64,000 nucleotides of DNA. Origin: Erythrocercus mccallii. Taxonomy: Eukaryota; Chordata; Aves; Passeriformes; Dicruridae. The stretch lies in assembly GCA_013397435.1 (NCBI GenBank), contig VZRG01000749.1, positions 62,001 through 126,000 on the forward strand. The letters run 5' to 3'. Every line of letters starts with the position of its first letter. Positions within the stretch are counted from its first letter, which is position 1. The notes beneath the pieces were generated by a model. That model did no database searches. It was given only the letters and a program-made list of their open reading frames with translations, and was not told the DNA's origin. Of the stretch, positions 25,930 through 37,455 are shown piece by piece. The translations under genes and the position numbers were made by a program.

Positions 25930-26320
25930 AAATATTAGCTCCAATAGCTGAATTAGATCGTGCTGGCCAAGGTTTGTAACCTCTCTTTACAAAGTGCCTT
26001 TATGCCTGATAACTGGTGAACTGGCAGTGTAATTCCCAACAACCCAAGGGACTGTAGAAGAGTTCATGGGGATGATGAACCAGTGAACCTGACTTCTATC
26101 TCCTGTAAAATGGTGGACTTCATAATAAAGGATGTTTTCTGAGTATTCTTGAGCTGAGATGTTGTCATGTTCCCATAACTCCTGAGGATTTGTCATGGGA
26201 AGGGAATCCTGCCCCAGCATCCTCCTGCAATTTTGGAAATGTTTCAGGAAGCTGGTGGATAGAGGGGATCCTGTATACATCATGTGTTTGATTGGGTGGA
26301 TACTTGGATGAACAGATGTT
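25930..26320 (+). mobile_element. Old CR1 LINE fragment, RT N-terminal region
   Basis: Two peptide blocks on the plus strand are characteristic of the start of the CR1 reverse transcriptase. DDEPVNLTSISCKMVD at 26071-26118 corresponds to the family's YRPVSLTS-(I/V)-PGK block, and KLVDRGDPV at 26249-26275 to the block before the first catalytic aspartate region. They lie in different frames, so at least one frameshift separates them, and the DNA between them is much changed. The upstream part (about 25960-26070) is consistent with the linker that precedes the RT. Limits are approximate. It is far more decayed than the other CR1 copies here. Confidence 0.65.
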
Positions 26321-29300
26321 GCTCAAGGAAGTAAGCAGCTCCACTGCTTACAGGATGAAAATCCTGGTACAGGGTGAAAGCTGGTTAACTACTGGGAAGT
26401 TTAGCAAATGGGAAGGTAAATGGGAAAGCTGTTTAACAAATGGAAAGGAGAGGGTAGGGCCTAGTGGTCACTTTGCAGGATGGAGAGGAGTTAACATGGG
26501 AGTGATGAAAGCAGTGGATAAAGACAGCACTACAATTCACCAGATCCATCAGCAAATAGAGGACATTCAGAAAGCATCAGAGAAAGTGGTGAGGCTTGCA
26601 TGCTCTCCCTAAACATCATTTCCTTTTGGGATATCTTGTCCTACCCATCATGGCCTCTCTTCTGGTACTGCACCTTGCCTAAAGACAGGCACACTAAGAT
26701 TATGGCCTTGGTGTCTTTGGGCTTTTGAACCCCTTTTCACCTAATGAGGCAGGCACCTCCTCGTTTGGGAGAGACAATGGTGGAAAACAAATGCTCCTAA
26801 AAGATGTTGCCTTATTTGAGAGCTGGTGGTCTCACACACTTGCTGAGGTTCAGTCCTGGGACACTGCATCTTGTGGAGGTGGAGGAGGATGCTCAGAGTC
26901 TTATGCTCTGTAGGCAGAGAAACAGGAATGATTTTAACTCAGAAATATTGTGGTGAAGCACAAGGTGGGGGACTGTGGGGCGGGATGGGGGTAGATGATA
27001 CCCTCCTGGGTGATAAACAGCTATCGTTGGAGCCACAGATGGACAGACAATAAACTATAGATCCCACAGCTTCTGCTGGATGCAGTGTGAGGTATCTGAG
27101 ACTCCTGTGTTTGTATAACACTGTGTGTGTCTGACAAAGCCCCATTAAAGAAATGCCATTTGCTTGCAAGCCCCGTGCCAGCACCAGCTTCTCCTGCTCC
27201 TTTCCCATCAGGGCGGGGGGGTGGTGCCGTGTGGGGAGCGCACACGGATCACCTTTAACTATGGCTAAGGAAAAATTTATCATGCCACACTTGCTTTTCT
27301 GGTCTGAGGGAGGAAACAATCAGAATGAACTTCTTCCTGACAAGATTTATTACTGTGTTTGCTGCAGTTCAGAGGCTAGACTAGTATATCTGAGCACATT
27401 GATAAGGCAGTTTTAGCTGATATAATTTCTTTGGTATGTATGCTGACATCTCTGGAGAAAGGGTTGCAGTCCTTAATGGAAGGATGCAGTGAAATAATGT
27501 AGATTTATTTTCCTTGTAATGCACTGGATTCTGAAATAAATTGTCTGTTTTTCATGATTTAGGACATAGCAGGGAAAAAGAGAGGTGTGAGATATTGGTT
27601 AGAAGAATGCATTAATATATAAATTAAAGTGCAGTATAAACTAATGATGACTTCATTTTGAGAAGCTTGGAAAAATTTTGGCTTCAAGGGTCAAAAAGGC
27701 ATGTAAGTTAGGACAAAAATAAGAATCATGCTAAAAATTATCTTTCTGTTAGCAGAGAAGTGGTAAATATTTTAAAAAGTAGTTAAAAATATGACTGTAA
27801 GAACAGATGTACTGCTTGGCATTCAGCTGTTGAAATGGATTCCCGTTATTTGTACCATGTGAATACAATGTTTAGCAGTAGCTTTTTCAATATTTATTCA
27901 GTTAGCCATGGGTTGTATTTGAAAAGTATTTTTGTTGTATATTGTAAATGCACTCCTTGGACCCCCAACTGGAGAAAAGCTGAGCACTTTGAGGTCACAC
28001 ATCTCTCATCCCTTGCAATCACTCCATTGTATCCTTCAGTGAGCTCCTTAATGGTATCACAACAAGCTGCATATGGCTCTAAAATAAAAGGAATTATTAT
28101 ATCAGTGGAAAGCACTGGGCTATCAGAAATAGAGTCAGCCTAAGGCAGGAAATGACTGTAACATTTTGTTTCCAAATACTTGCAAGTGATTTATTTTAGA
28201 GCAAAACAAAGGAATTCTATGTGTATTCACACTCAAATTATCAGAGGAAAAGGCCTAAGATACCACTAATCTTAGTTATTCCAGTAAATCATCATCCTTG
28301 CCAATAACAAGATATTTTTTGTTTATATTTGTTTTAGAATTGTATTCTTAAAAACATTTTTAAATGAAGCACTCTGATTTTACAGAAGAAACAGCTCAAG
28401 TAAACAGGCTAGTTTAGTGACCATAAACCTCCCACCTTATCTAATTGAAGCTCATCAAAGCCCAGACTGGGTCTCAGCAGAACTGCTTTAGCTTTTCAAT
28501 GCCCTCCATGAGCATAAAATGTAAATAAAGAGTAGATTTTGTCCTTTGATTTTTATCTGTCATACACAGGCATAAAATATGCACTTGGGCTTTCAGTTCA
28601 TCTCCATTATCTACCACACCAGTTTGTTTCTCCCTCTGGAGTGGGTGCACTGAAGCTCCAGGGGTGCACATTAATGCTGCTCCTGGCACGCTGCACTGCA
28701 TCCAGTGTTTGTGGGAAGCAGCACCTGTGTGCAGAGTACAAATCAGGCCAGGTCATGGCAAGCCCCCAGGTCCTGATCTCTCAATTGTCTCTATCAGTAG
28801 GTTGGCTGAAACGCAGCTGTGCAATCTGATTTTCCTCCTCTTGAGGTCTGCTCATGGGAGGCTGATTCACAGCCCATCTGTATTTCATTCTGACATCAGA
28901 TGCAGATTAGAGGGACTCCTGGGTCTTGGTGTTCACAGTGGGCAGAGGTGCCCAATGACTCTGTCGATGTTTGGGTCAGAAGCCTTACTTTAAAGGCTTG
29001 CTGGGATGAGAGAAGATACACTGTGATCAGAAAGGTGGTGCCAGAGGAAGAGCTCTCAGCCGTGGGTGTAGATCAGTCTCTCTTCTGGAAAAAGGAGCTG
29101 ATGGTAATAGCCCTGCAATGTACATAACAGCACTCAATATTTATGGGCAAAGTAATCTGACTAGTGCTAAATGCTCTCAGGAAGGAAATAAGGGAGACAA
29201 AAAACCCCCCCACCATTAGGAAATGCTCATCAATGAAAAGATTAATGCAATGTATAAATCTTAAGATGGTTTGAGGAACTTCATGTAGATGGGAAATGCA

Positions 29301-32300
29301 TCTCAATAATGCCAATATTTGTCAGCTGTTTGAAAGATGAGAAACCTAAGTAGCTGTGTTGGGTGCAGTGGTCAGTCCATTTTACTGATGGTCCAAATAG
29401 TGTTATTGGTACAAAACAGCCTTAAGCAAGAGACTAGATCTGTGAAAAGACCTCCTCCTAAATACGATTTCTTCCCAAACTGAGGGAGTTCAGCTGCTAT
29501 TCTTGCATCAATTTTGTAAAATTTCTGCTTGTCAAGAGGTGGTTTAGCTAAAACTATGAAAATATGAATTTTCCAAGGAAAAGAGGAGATGGGCATTATA
29601 TATTTTTTATTTCAATTGATCTTGTAATTTTCCTGTCCCAAAGATAAAGATAAATATTTTGTTGCAGCTATGAGACAGATGTGTGCTGTGTATTTTCAAG
29701 TAAGTCAGATTAAGAATAGCCCTTTATCTAACCCTACAGCTTGTCCCTCAAAACCATCTCAATCAGTGGAATTAGAAGCTGCTTAGTCCATCTGGGGGCA
29801 CTTTACAAGAAAATTCCTGTCATCTAGTCTTCCTCCTGTAGCTTTCTTTATTAGATTATTCCTTTATTTTTAGTTATACTCTGGACAAGCACAAATCTGC
29901 TCACATATAGGCACTTTTAGATGTGTTTTTGTGACTCAACTTTGTTTGAAAGACTGTTCCTTGGAAGGGTCCTGTTTCCCAAAGGTCTTGCAGAGGTACA
30001 AGAAATACTCAGAATACACCTTTGGGAAAAGCTTATTCTTATAATCAGAGTTATTCCAAATGGACATTTTGGTAGTGTCCAACAACCCTAATGACAGACC
30101 TTTTTTTGCAAGAGGCTATTGATCGTATTGGCTGTAATCATAAGCAATCCCCGCCACAAGTGTGCAATTCAAGGTCTGTCTACACTGCAGCTGATTTGGG
30201 CATTTCCAACATGATGTTGCCTACCCAGCTTGCAGGCATGAGCTGTGAAACCCACCCAGGTATTCCTGCCCAGACTCTCCAGGGAGACAGCAAGGGAATT
30301 CAGGAATGGTGCTGCTCAGATAGCCTGTCCAAGTTCAGGACATGACTGGAGATTTGCTGGCCTCTTAGTTTTCCAGCCTGATCTCTCCATTTTAGAATGC
30401 ACAACCCAACTCCTCTTTTATTTAGTAGAGTAGCTGAAACTTGCAAGTATTTCACGGGAAAGTAGATTCAAAGACACCTAAAAGTTACTCTGGAAGGATG
30501 ATGTCAATACCCACATAGGGTGAACCCTGCTCACATGAGCCTGGGAAACCCAGAAGGAGCCCAGAAAGACAAGAACCAAAGGCACCCATCCCTGTCTAAT
30601 GCTTCCTGTAGTCCTCTCTTAAATGTGGCATAAACAGCTTGTCTGAGACTCAAAAGAATTCTGTGAGAGGTGAAAAAATAACACTCAAATCTCCAGGCAA
30701 ACGATTCTTCCCCAGATCACTACTACTGATTGATGAACATTTTCCCTTCACTCCCCACACATGTGAAGAAATTTCACTTGCCTATACAATCAAATATCTC
30801 CCTTGAAATCACAGCATCAACATGTGCTGATCACTAGAGCATCCCACAGGACGCTGGGAATACTGTGTGATTGTTCTCCTTATTTGACTCCAGTGTTGAT
30901 GTCTCCCATGATTGCTGGAGCACAAAAATGTCAGCCACTGTATCCCTTCAGTGGATTTTGTCAGTGATGACCCTTTGAAAAGCCCAGAAACAGGAGATAT
31001 GAGGTGAGTGTCTGGGGGTATGAATGGCTTTTCTGTCACACGGTATTTTGGAAATGTCAGCTGTAATTGAAACTTAATCTTCCAACAAGTTTCATCTGGC
31101 TGTTATTTGCAGACAATGTGAATGTTGCATTTTAATAAATGGCATCTAAACTAAAAGGTTCTGTTGATTTAGTCTATTTTTTTCCCCAAAAGATACTGAC
31201 AGCTGGGGTGTGGGTCCTCGATTAATTTGACTTTCACAAATCAGACACTTCCTGTTCTCCAAAAATAAATTTTAAAAAATAGTCTGGGTAGCAAAAATCC
31301 AAGACCCCAAAACTCTGACCTGCAGTGGCAGGACAAGTAATACTGATACCATTTGGGAACTGGCAGAGCTGAAGGGTGGGAGCAAAAAGAGGAATCTAAA
31401 TTTGTATCTGCAGCTAGCTGGTGGATACTGCCCAAAAGCAAGGAGCTAGCAGATTTAGGTCAATGTAATCAAAATTTATGCAGCACCTAACTGCATAAAA
31501 AAAGGAAAAAATTATTCTTATATTTAAGAAATATATTCTTTTATTTTTATATAAGAACTAAATTGTGCAAAGACAGTAGAACATGAAAAGTTGTAGAGGA
31601 AGTTAATCAGAAATATGAAACTGTTTCTATAGCAGAAAACACTGAATAGACTTTCAACACCAAAAAGAGATGAGTGGGGGATGATGTCAAGATGGTTAGA
31701 AGAGGTGAATAAAGGATAATTATTCACTATAATTTATAATTGAGTGTTATCTGAATGTAAGGCATTGTCAGCACAAAATTTCACACAAGAAAAAGGAAGA
31801 AATGTGCATGGCTGAATTATGGAAGTTGTGAAAAATATTGTAGTGGCAAAAGGAAAAGAGAGGCTGGAAGAAACAGTTGATTGTGTCAATCAAATACAAA
31901 AGTCAAGTGAAGCCCCCAACCCAAGTATTCTCCAAAATGTTGATTGCTGGATGATCTAGAACAGCGGGAACAGTGCATGCTTCACACATTTCTTGCACCT
32001 TCTCATTGTCACCTGTTGCTATTCAGTATCATAAACTTTGTTACAGCTCTGCATGTAATGATAATATCTGACTTTGACTGTTTTTTGAGTGGCATTCAAG
32101 GACAAGTTCCTCCTGCATCCTTGGCATGGATCCCACCACTCTGAACCCCATTCAAACCTTGGATAAACCTGTCATCAGCTTCCCAGAATTCTATGTACTC
32201 ATCTTTGGCCTCAGCAGAACCTCCTTGGGTGACTAATGTCATTTGCTCAGGGTTGAATAGATGTGCCAGTTCTCAGGAGCAGGTCACATCAAAGGATTTT

Positions 32301-32502
32301 GTGATCCAGGGTTGGACAAAGAGGTACTGGATCTTTCCCCAGAGCAGCCTAAATAGACGAGACTGTGCAGCTGGACTGTAGTTGGATTTGGGGTGGTGAT
32401 AGATACTGGTTAATGTTACAGTCTAGCACTTGAGAGATTCCTCCAGGGAGCTCACCTGTGGGGAAGTTATTTGACATAGTACCTACATCAGTACTTTATA
32501 GC
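26321..32502. other. Unique noncoding sequence
   Basis: No gene, RNA or interspersed repeat recognised. Open frames reach 126 codons (26939-27319 minus) and 109 codons (28664-28993 plus), all without motifs. The right edge is the ERVL-like LTR. Confidence 0.5.
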
Positions 32503-32649
32503 TGTCCTGACTGCTGGGTGTCATGATGTAACCCAGCAGGCAGCGAAGCACTACACAGCGGCTCCTTCACTCCCTCCTCCCTCCCTGCAGTGGAGTGGAG
32601 GAGAGAATTGGGAAAAAAAAGTCAAATTCATGGGTTGAAATAAAGACAA

Positions 32650-32655
32650 TTTAAT
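32650..32655 (-). promoter_or_regulatory. LTR polyadenylation signal ATTAAA
   Basis: TTTAAT on the plus strand reads ATTAAA on the sense (minus) strand of the LTR, in the expected position downstream of the TATA box. Confidence 0.45.
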
Positions 32656-32809
32656 AGGACAGAAACAGAAGGGAAAATAATAGCAATAATAACAATGATA
32701 CATGAATTAGAGTATACAAAACAAGTGATGCACAATGCATTGCTCACTACCCACCAACCGATGCCCAGCCAGTTCCAGAGCAGTGGCCCCTGGCCAGGTT
32801 TCCCTTTAG

Positions 32810-32815
32810 TTTATA
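32810..32815 (-). promoter_or_regulatory. LTR TATA box
   Basis: TTTATA on the plus strand gives TATAAA on the sense strand within GCATATAAACT, about 280 bases into the LTR. This is a normal U3 promoter position. Activity today is unknown. Confidence 0.5.
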
Positions 32816-33097
32816 TGCTGAGCATGAAGCCATATGGTATGGAATATCCCTTTGGCCAGTTTGGGTCAGCTGTCCCAGCAGTGTCCCTTCCCAGCTTCTT
32901 GTGCATTCCATCCTACTTGTTGGTGGGCTGGGGCAAAAACCTGAAAGGTCCTGGACTTAGTGTAAACAATGCTTATCAACAACTAAAACACCAGTGTGCT
33001 GATAATAATCAACATTACTCTCATCCTAAATCCAAAATACAGCACTATATTTGCTACTAGAAATAATATTAACTCTATCCTAGCTGAAATCAGAGCA

Positions 33098-34250
33098 ATA
33101 TTTACCCCTTATTCTATACCATTTATGTCATGCCCAGGTCCCACATTTTTCAATAGATCCCAAGTAATAACCATCACTTTTTCTGTCTTTTGATATATGA
33201 ACTCAGATATCATTCCCTTAATCTATGTGCCATCCCCCTAACAAGTCCACTGACTTCATTCAGTCCATGACTTTGGGTTCCATCTGTCATTTTAGTCCTT
33301 TGGGGCAGGAGAGGTGGTTTGTGGTGTTGGATTTTTGCCTGCTGAAGTCAATTCTCATTCCATCACTGCTGTGCTTGTTCAGTTCTATCTGGGCACTTTG
33401 CCCAGTTTCATCAAAGTTTGTTCTTCATTAATCTGGGTGATTCCTACTGTAATACCCTTGATGTTGCATGGAGCCAGCTCAGCAGTGGTGACATGAATGT
33501 TAATGGTAATTAGCATCGTACAATCCAAATCACTGGCTATTCTCACACAGAACCAGATCCCCTGGAAGCAAACTTTGGACTTCCCTATCCTCCCACATTA
33601 CCCACCAAGTGCACCGAGGCCCTTGAGCAAAAGCAATCCCATGGATGGATTTGTCATTGCCTGATGCAGGAATAACTGAGATTGTTCTCCCCAGAAGCTC
33701 TTTTTTTTGTGTGTGCACTACAGGGACTTTGTCCCCTTCTACACTATGTAAAGGTTTTGTATGAGCTGGCCCAGCTGGCAGATCCTCTAGTGCTGACTGC
33801 CCAGGTGGCCTTTGCTAAATGTGTATCCCACTGTTTGAAGGTCCCACCACCCATTGCTCTCAATGTTGGCTTTAACAGTGTCCTGTATTTTTGATTTCCA
33901 CAGGTAGGGATATGATAAACCCATACAATGCCATGATCTTCAACCCAGGTGTCTACAAGGTTGTTTTGGAACAACGCTTTGTTTGAGGCCCCTTGTCTGG
34001 CTCAATTCTTTCTGGGATGCCATGTTGCCATAAGACTTGCTTTCCAAGGCCCAAAACAGTGTTCCAGGTGGTGGCATGGGTCACAGATATGTTTCCAGCT
34101 ATCCGGTGGTTGCTTCATCATAAGCACATGATGCTTGCCTTGGTGCATTTGTGGAAGAGTAACAGAGACAATCTGCCATGGAGTATCCTGAGTATCTACA
34201 CTTGACTCTGCTCCTGACAAAATTGGTCCCCTTTGGAGGCAGGTGTCATG
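33098..34250 (-). pseudogene. Decayed ERVL-like pol (integrase) remnant
   Basis: The minus strand from about 34246 to 33530 carries the integrase core and C-terminal portion of an ERVL-type pol gene, in three open pieces (34002-34220, 33744-33974, 33530-33718). The first two share a frame and are parted by a stop near 34000; the third is in another frame after a stop at about 33744, so at least one frameshift is present. None of the three acidic residues of the D,D-35-E catalytic triad is readable at its expected place, and the N-terminal zinc-binding part is not visible. From 33530 down to the LTR I recognise no coding sequence. Integrase would join viral DNA to the host genome; this copy is clearly inactive. 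Confidence 0.75.
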
Positions 34251-37200
34251 AGTTCAGGTGAGGGGCAGTTGAGAAAAAACATTACTTGAGCCTTAGTGTT
34301 AGGCCCCCTTTGAGGAGGAAGGGAGCTTGACTGTTAACCCTGCTTTGATTGTGGCTACATCTGAACAAATAAATTGATGGGCCAGAGACTGTTCTTTCAT
34401 ATTGAAGACAACTGACAGAGCACAGCTTGCATTCATACATTTATATTCCCTTACTCTCCAAACTGTGAGGGCTGCACCTTAACATGGCCCAGGCCATCTC
34501 CAGGCCATGTCTGGGTACTGTCTGAGAAAGTACTGAGCCTCTAAGGCTGTGCCAGGGAAACCACAGTGAGAATTTGATGGTGAGACACGCTCAGGCCATG
34601 TGCAGTGAGTGGCATTTTTCAGATGTCCTTACAGACTCCCCTGTGTGAAGGGAGGTGGCCCCAGTTGCCCTCCTGTAGCCCAGAGGAGGTAACGTGGAGC
34701 TGAGTCCTGTTGAGGATGTATGCTGTCCACCCTCCTGGCTGTGGCATCTCCTGAGTGGTCTCTCAACTTGCAGGATTGTGACATGGTAGGATGGTGTCCT
34801 CCTGTCCAGTGCAGGGCTGCCTGTATTCCCCCCCTCCATCTTTAGCAGTCCTCACTCTTCTCCACTGATTCCAGAAGAAAACTCCAGAGAGGTGTATCAG
34901 GCTGCCTGAAGTGCCAGATGCCTAAAATTGCAGTGGAGCTTTGCCTAAATTACTCACCTAAATGAGACTGACTGGAGCCTGTCCAACGTGTCTGTTCTAA
35001 TGGGTGGTTTTACTGCCTCAGCCTCAATTGTTTTGGAATGTGCTTTGTTTATAGCAATAATTGATCATGCTTTGTTACAAGTGAATTAGTGGCAGCTGGA
35101 AGATCTAAGCTCTAATTTTCCTTCAAACAGGGAGAAATTTTATAACATCCATTGCTCATGTATAAGAAAACCCCTTTTCCTTTTTTCCTTTTACCCCTCT
35201 AGTTTTAGAAATATATTTCCAGTGTACAGCCCACAATGGGAATTCATTATATACTATGATGAGTTTGCTGCTCAGGACAAGTCTGTCATTCATCTTTTTG
35301 ATTTAAAAATATTGTTTGATGGTTTTTCATTAGACAGAGTCTAATAAAATACTTTGCAAATATTGCCCCAACATAATACAGCTTTAACAAGGCAGCTGAA
35401 GGGAAATATTCCCAGATGCTTCAAGGAGAAGCTTTGGTGCTCATTATTAGCAGCAAGGGCAATTTTGTATGCACAAAGAATAGGCTGGTGAGGGGACCAC
35501 GAGGCATGACCTGCAGCAAGTGTACCCACTTGAGCTCACCAAGATCTGCAGGATAGTTAAAATTTTTGTGAGATGGATGAAAACGTTTGAATAACAAAGA
35601 AATACAGTATTTTAAATTTGGCATTTGAAATAGAGTATTTTAGAACTGTCTTCCAATTTAATGGTGGCAGAAAGCAAAGTGAACAGCCCAGATAAATAAT
35701 GCAGCATTCTAAAAGACACTTCAGGCTGTGTTCAGACTCACCACAGCTCTCCAGTGATCCCAATTTTAAGCACTTAACAGTGGCCCTTGGTTAAGCACGT
35801 CTCTCAGTTCTGGCTATCTGTATGGCAAAGGATAGAGATGGTCAGTTTCTAGGATGGTCTGTGTCTTGGGAGAGCTGAATCATGCTGTGGAGTTCTTGGT
35901 TTCCTTACACTTGTTCTCCACTGATGCAGGTGGGATGAGTCTGTGCCCAACTTTCCCTATGGGCTTAGAGGAATATGTTTTCTTTCCTGCCTCCATTAGC
36001 CTGCCTTAAAAGGTCAGCTTGAATAAAGGTATTGGCTTGTAATTCTGATGTGAAAATTAAAGTAGATTCAAAAAGCTTGAAAAAAGACAACATGGTTTAA
36101 ATGACAGATGGTTTTTAGAGCATTGGCTGATGTTTCCAGTAATGAGGGATAGTGACATTAATTCGGGGAGGATCAGCTACAGATCTGATTTTAGGTCTGA
36201 AGCATCTAAAATGATTCCTCCTCCTAAATAGTCATATAAAATTTTTTTTTCTGGTCTGCAGCAGAAAACAACCAGAAGCCAATGACAACATAAACTAACC
36301 CCTAGATTCCATCAGATATAGGGAATGAGCAAGTGTCGCATATTTCCTGATCTTTGATGCTTTTACTTTGAATCTTTCGCAGCAAAAAAATGCTTAGAAA
36401 CACTTGAGGTCTTTTTCTGTGTTACATATTATGCCAAGACAGGAATGCAGCTATGGTCTTCTCTGCTGGAAGGAAAATATTAGACAAAGCAGCTGTTCTG
36501 GTGGCCATTTCTGTGAGTTTAAAAACATTGTGTTGACTAATTTGACATCTTACACTCACACTCTCATCATATTTTTGTTTGCAGCAACAGGTCCTGTTGG
36601 AGAGTTACTCTTTAAATCAGTGGGTTCAAATGCATCCACCAGGATTATTGACAGTGGTCTTTTCAACTTGAGAGATGTAGTTGCCTGGCAGAGTCCACTA
36701 CACTCTCTGTCTGTTCTCCTTAGACACCTTCCCCAGAAACACAAGCTGTCATTTTAGACACCTATACAAGTGTTTCTAAGCTTCAAAAAGCCTGAGCTTT
36801 TGTGCATCTCTTGGCTGCTGCCCAAGCCAAATGTCATTGCCTGTCCTGTTGATGTGAGAAGAGCAGTGACAATTTGCAACAGTTCGTGCCTAACCTCATG
36901 CACTAAGCTCTTTAAAATATGGAGCTCTGATTGTTTGCAAACCTTATAAAAATAGCTTGACTTAGAAGCCTGAGAGACAAGGTCACCTTGAAAATGGGTG
37001 TTTAGTTGTGAATCCAAACTTGACCCAAAATTTCTGTCTTGTCTGGTTGGAAGATATTGCTTGCTCTGACCCAAATCCTGAAGATGTGGCCAAGTGCTCT
37101 TTTAAGAGTTGATCACAGCTGTGAAAAACTTCAGTGCACATCTGTGGATATTTGTACAGCTAATTGAAGGATTTAAACTCAGGCAGCTAATGCCAGCCAG

Positions 37201-37258
37201 GGAAGGAAAGGGCTCTACAGAAGATCTGCTGGAGCTCCATAGTTTGTCTCTTGCTCTG
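34251..37258. other. Noncoding sequence, left part possibly proviral
   Basis: No gene recognised. The part to about 34850 is richer in G+C than the flank and might be unrecognised proviral DNA. An 82-codon minus-strand frame there (34591-34839) has no motif I know. The rest is AT-rich unique sequence. Confidence 0.45.
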
Positions 37259-37455
37259 AATCATAGAATCAAAGAATATCTGGAGCTGGAAGGGACTTAC
37301 AAGGATAACCAAAGTCCAACTTCTGGCCCTGCAAAGGACAGTCCCAGAGACACACCATGTGCCTCAGAGCATTGTCCAAGCGCTTCTTGAAGTCTGCCAG
37401 GTTTGGTGCTGTGACCTCTTTGCCAAGGACACTGTTTCTGGGCTCCATTGGGAAG
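37259..37455 (-). mobile_element. CR1 LINE 3' tail (minus strand)
   Basis: The plus strand opens with AATCATAGAATCAAAGAATATC and continues GGAGCTGGAAGGGACTTACAAGGAT...GTCCAACTTCTGGCCCTGCAAAGGACA and GAGCATTGTCCAAGCGCTTCTTGAA. These are the complement of the last 200 bases of a CR1 element (CR1-Y-like wording). The body is truncated at the right, where similarity fades at about 37455. Divergence is moderate. Confidence 0.85.

Larger units (their letters stand above)
32503..33097 (-). mobile_element. 3' LTR of ERVL-like element (595 bp)
   Basis: On the minus strand the LTR runs from TGCTCTGATTTCAGCTAGGATAG (a mutated form of the usual TGTCCTGG-type start) to CAGTCAGGACA. The start no longer matches the end perfectly. 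A TATAAA (32810-32815) and an ATTAAA polyadenylation signal (32650-32655) lie in U3-to-R order about 155 bases apart. U5 holds the pyrimidine- and purine-rich stretch around 32570-32620. Only about three CpGs remain, suggesting greater age than the LTR at 21706-22354. Those two LTRs share only their terminal motif, so they belong to different families. Confidence 0.8.
32503..34250 (-). mobile_element. ERVL-like provirus, 3' half (minus strand)
   Basis: A minus-strand endogenous retrovirus remnant made of one LTR (32503-33097) and, on its 5' side in element orientation, about 1.15 kb of internal sequence containing decayed integrase. The single LTR next to the pol end makes it the 3' LTR. Gag, protease, reverse transcriptase and the 5' LTR are absent, and I see no copy of this LTR further right. 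The loss is thus 5' (right side), by deletion or an incomplete insertion. The exact right edge is uncertain: recognisable integrase ends at about 34250, while DNA up to about 34850 could be further unrecognised internal sequence. Confidence 0.8.

Noticed and set aside
27173..27252. Small G+C-rich patch with a few CpGs
   Set aside because: Too short and with too few CpGs for a promoter island; no adjacent first-exon-like structure.
29800..29870. CATCTAGTCTTCCTCCTGTAG resembling an old LINE 3' block
   Set aside because: A single short block without the expected tail or following motif; insufficient for a call.
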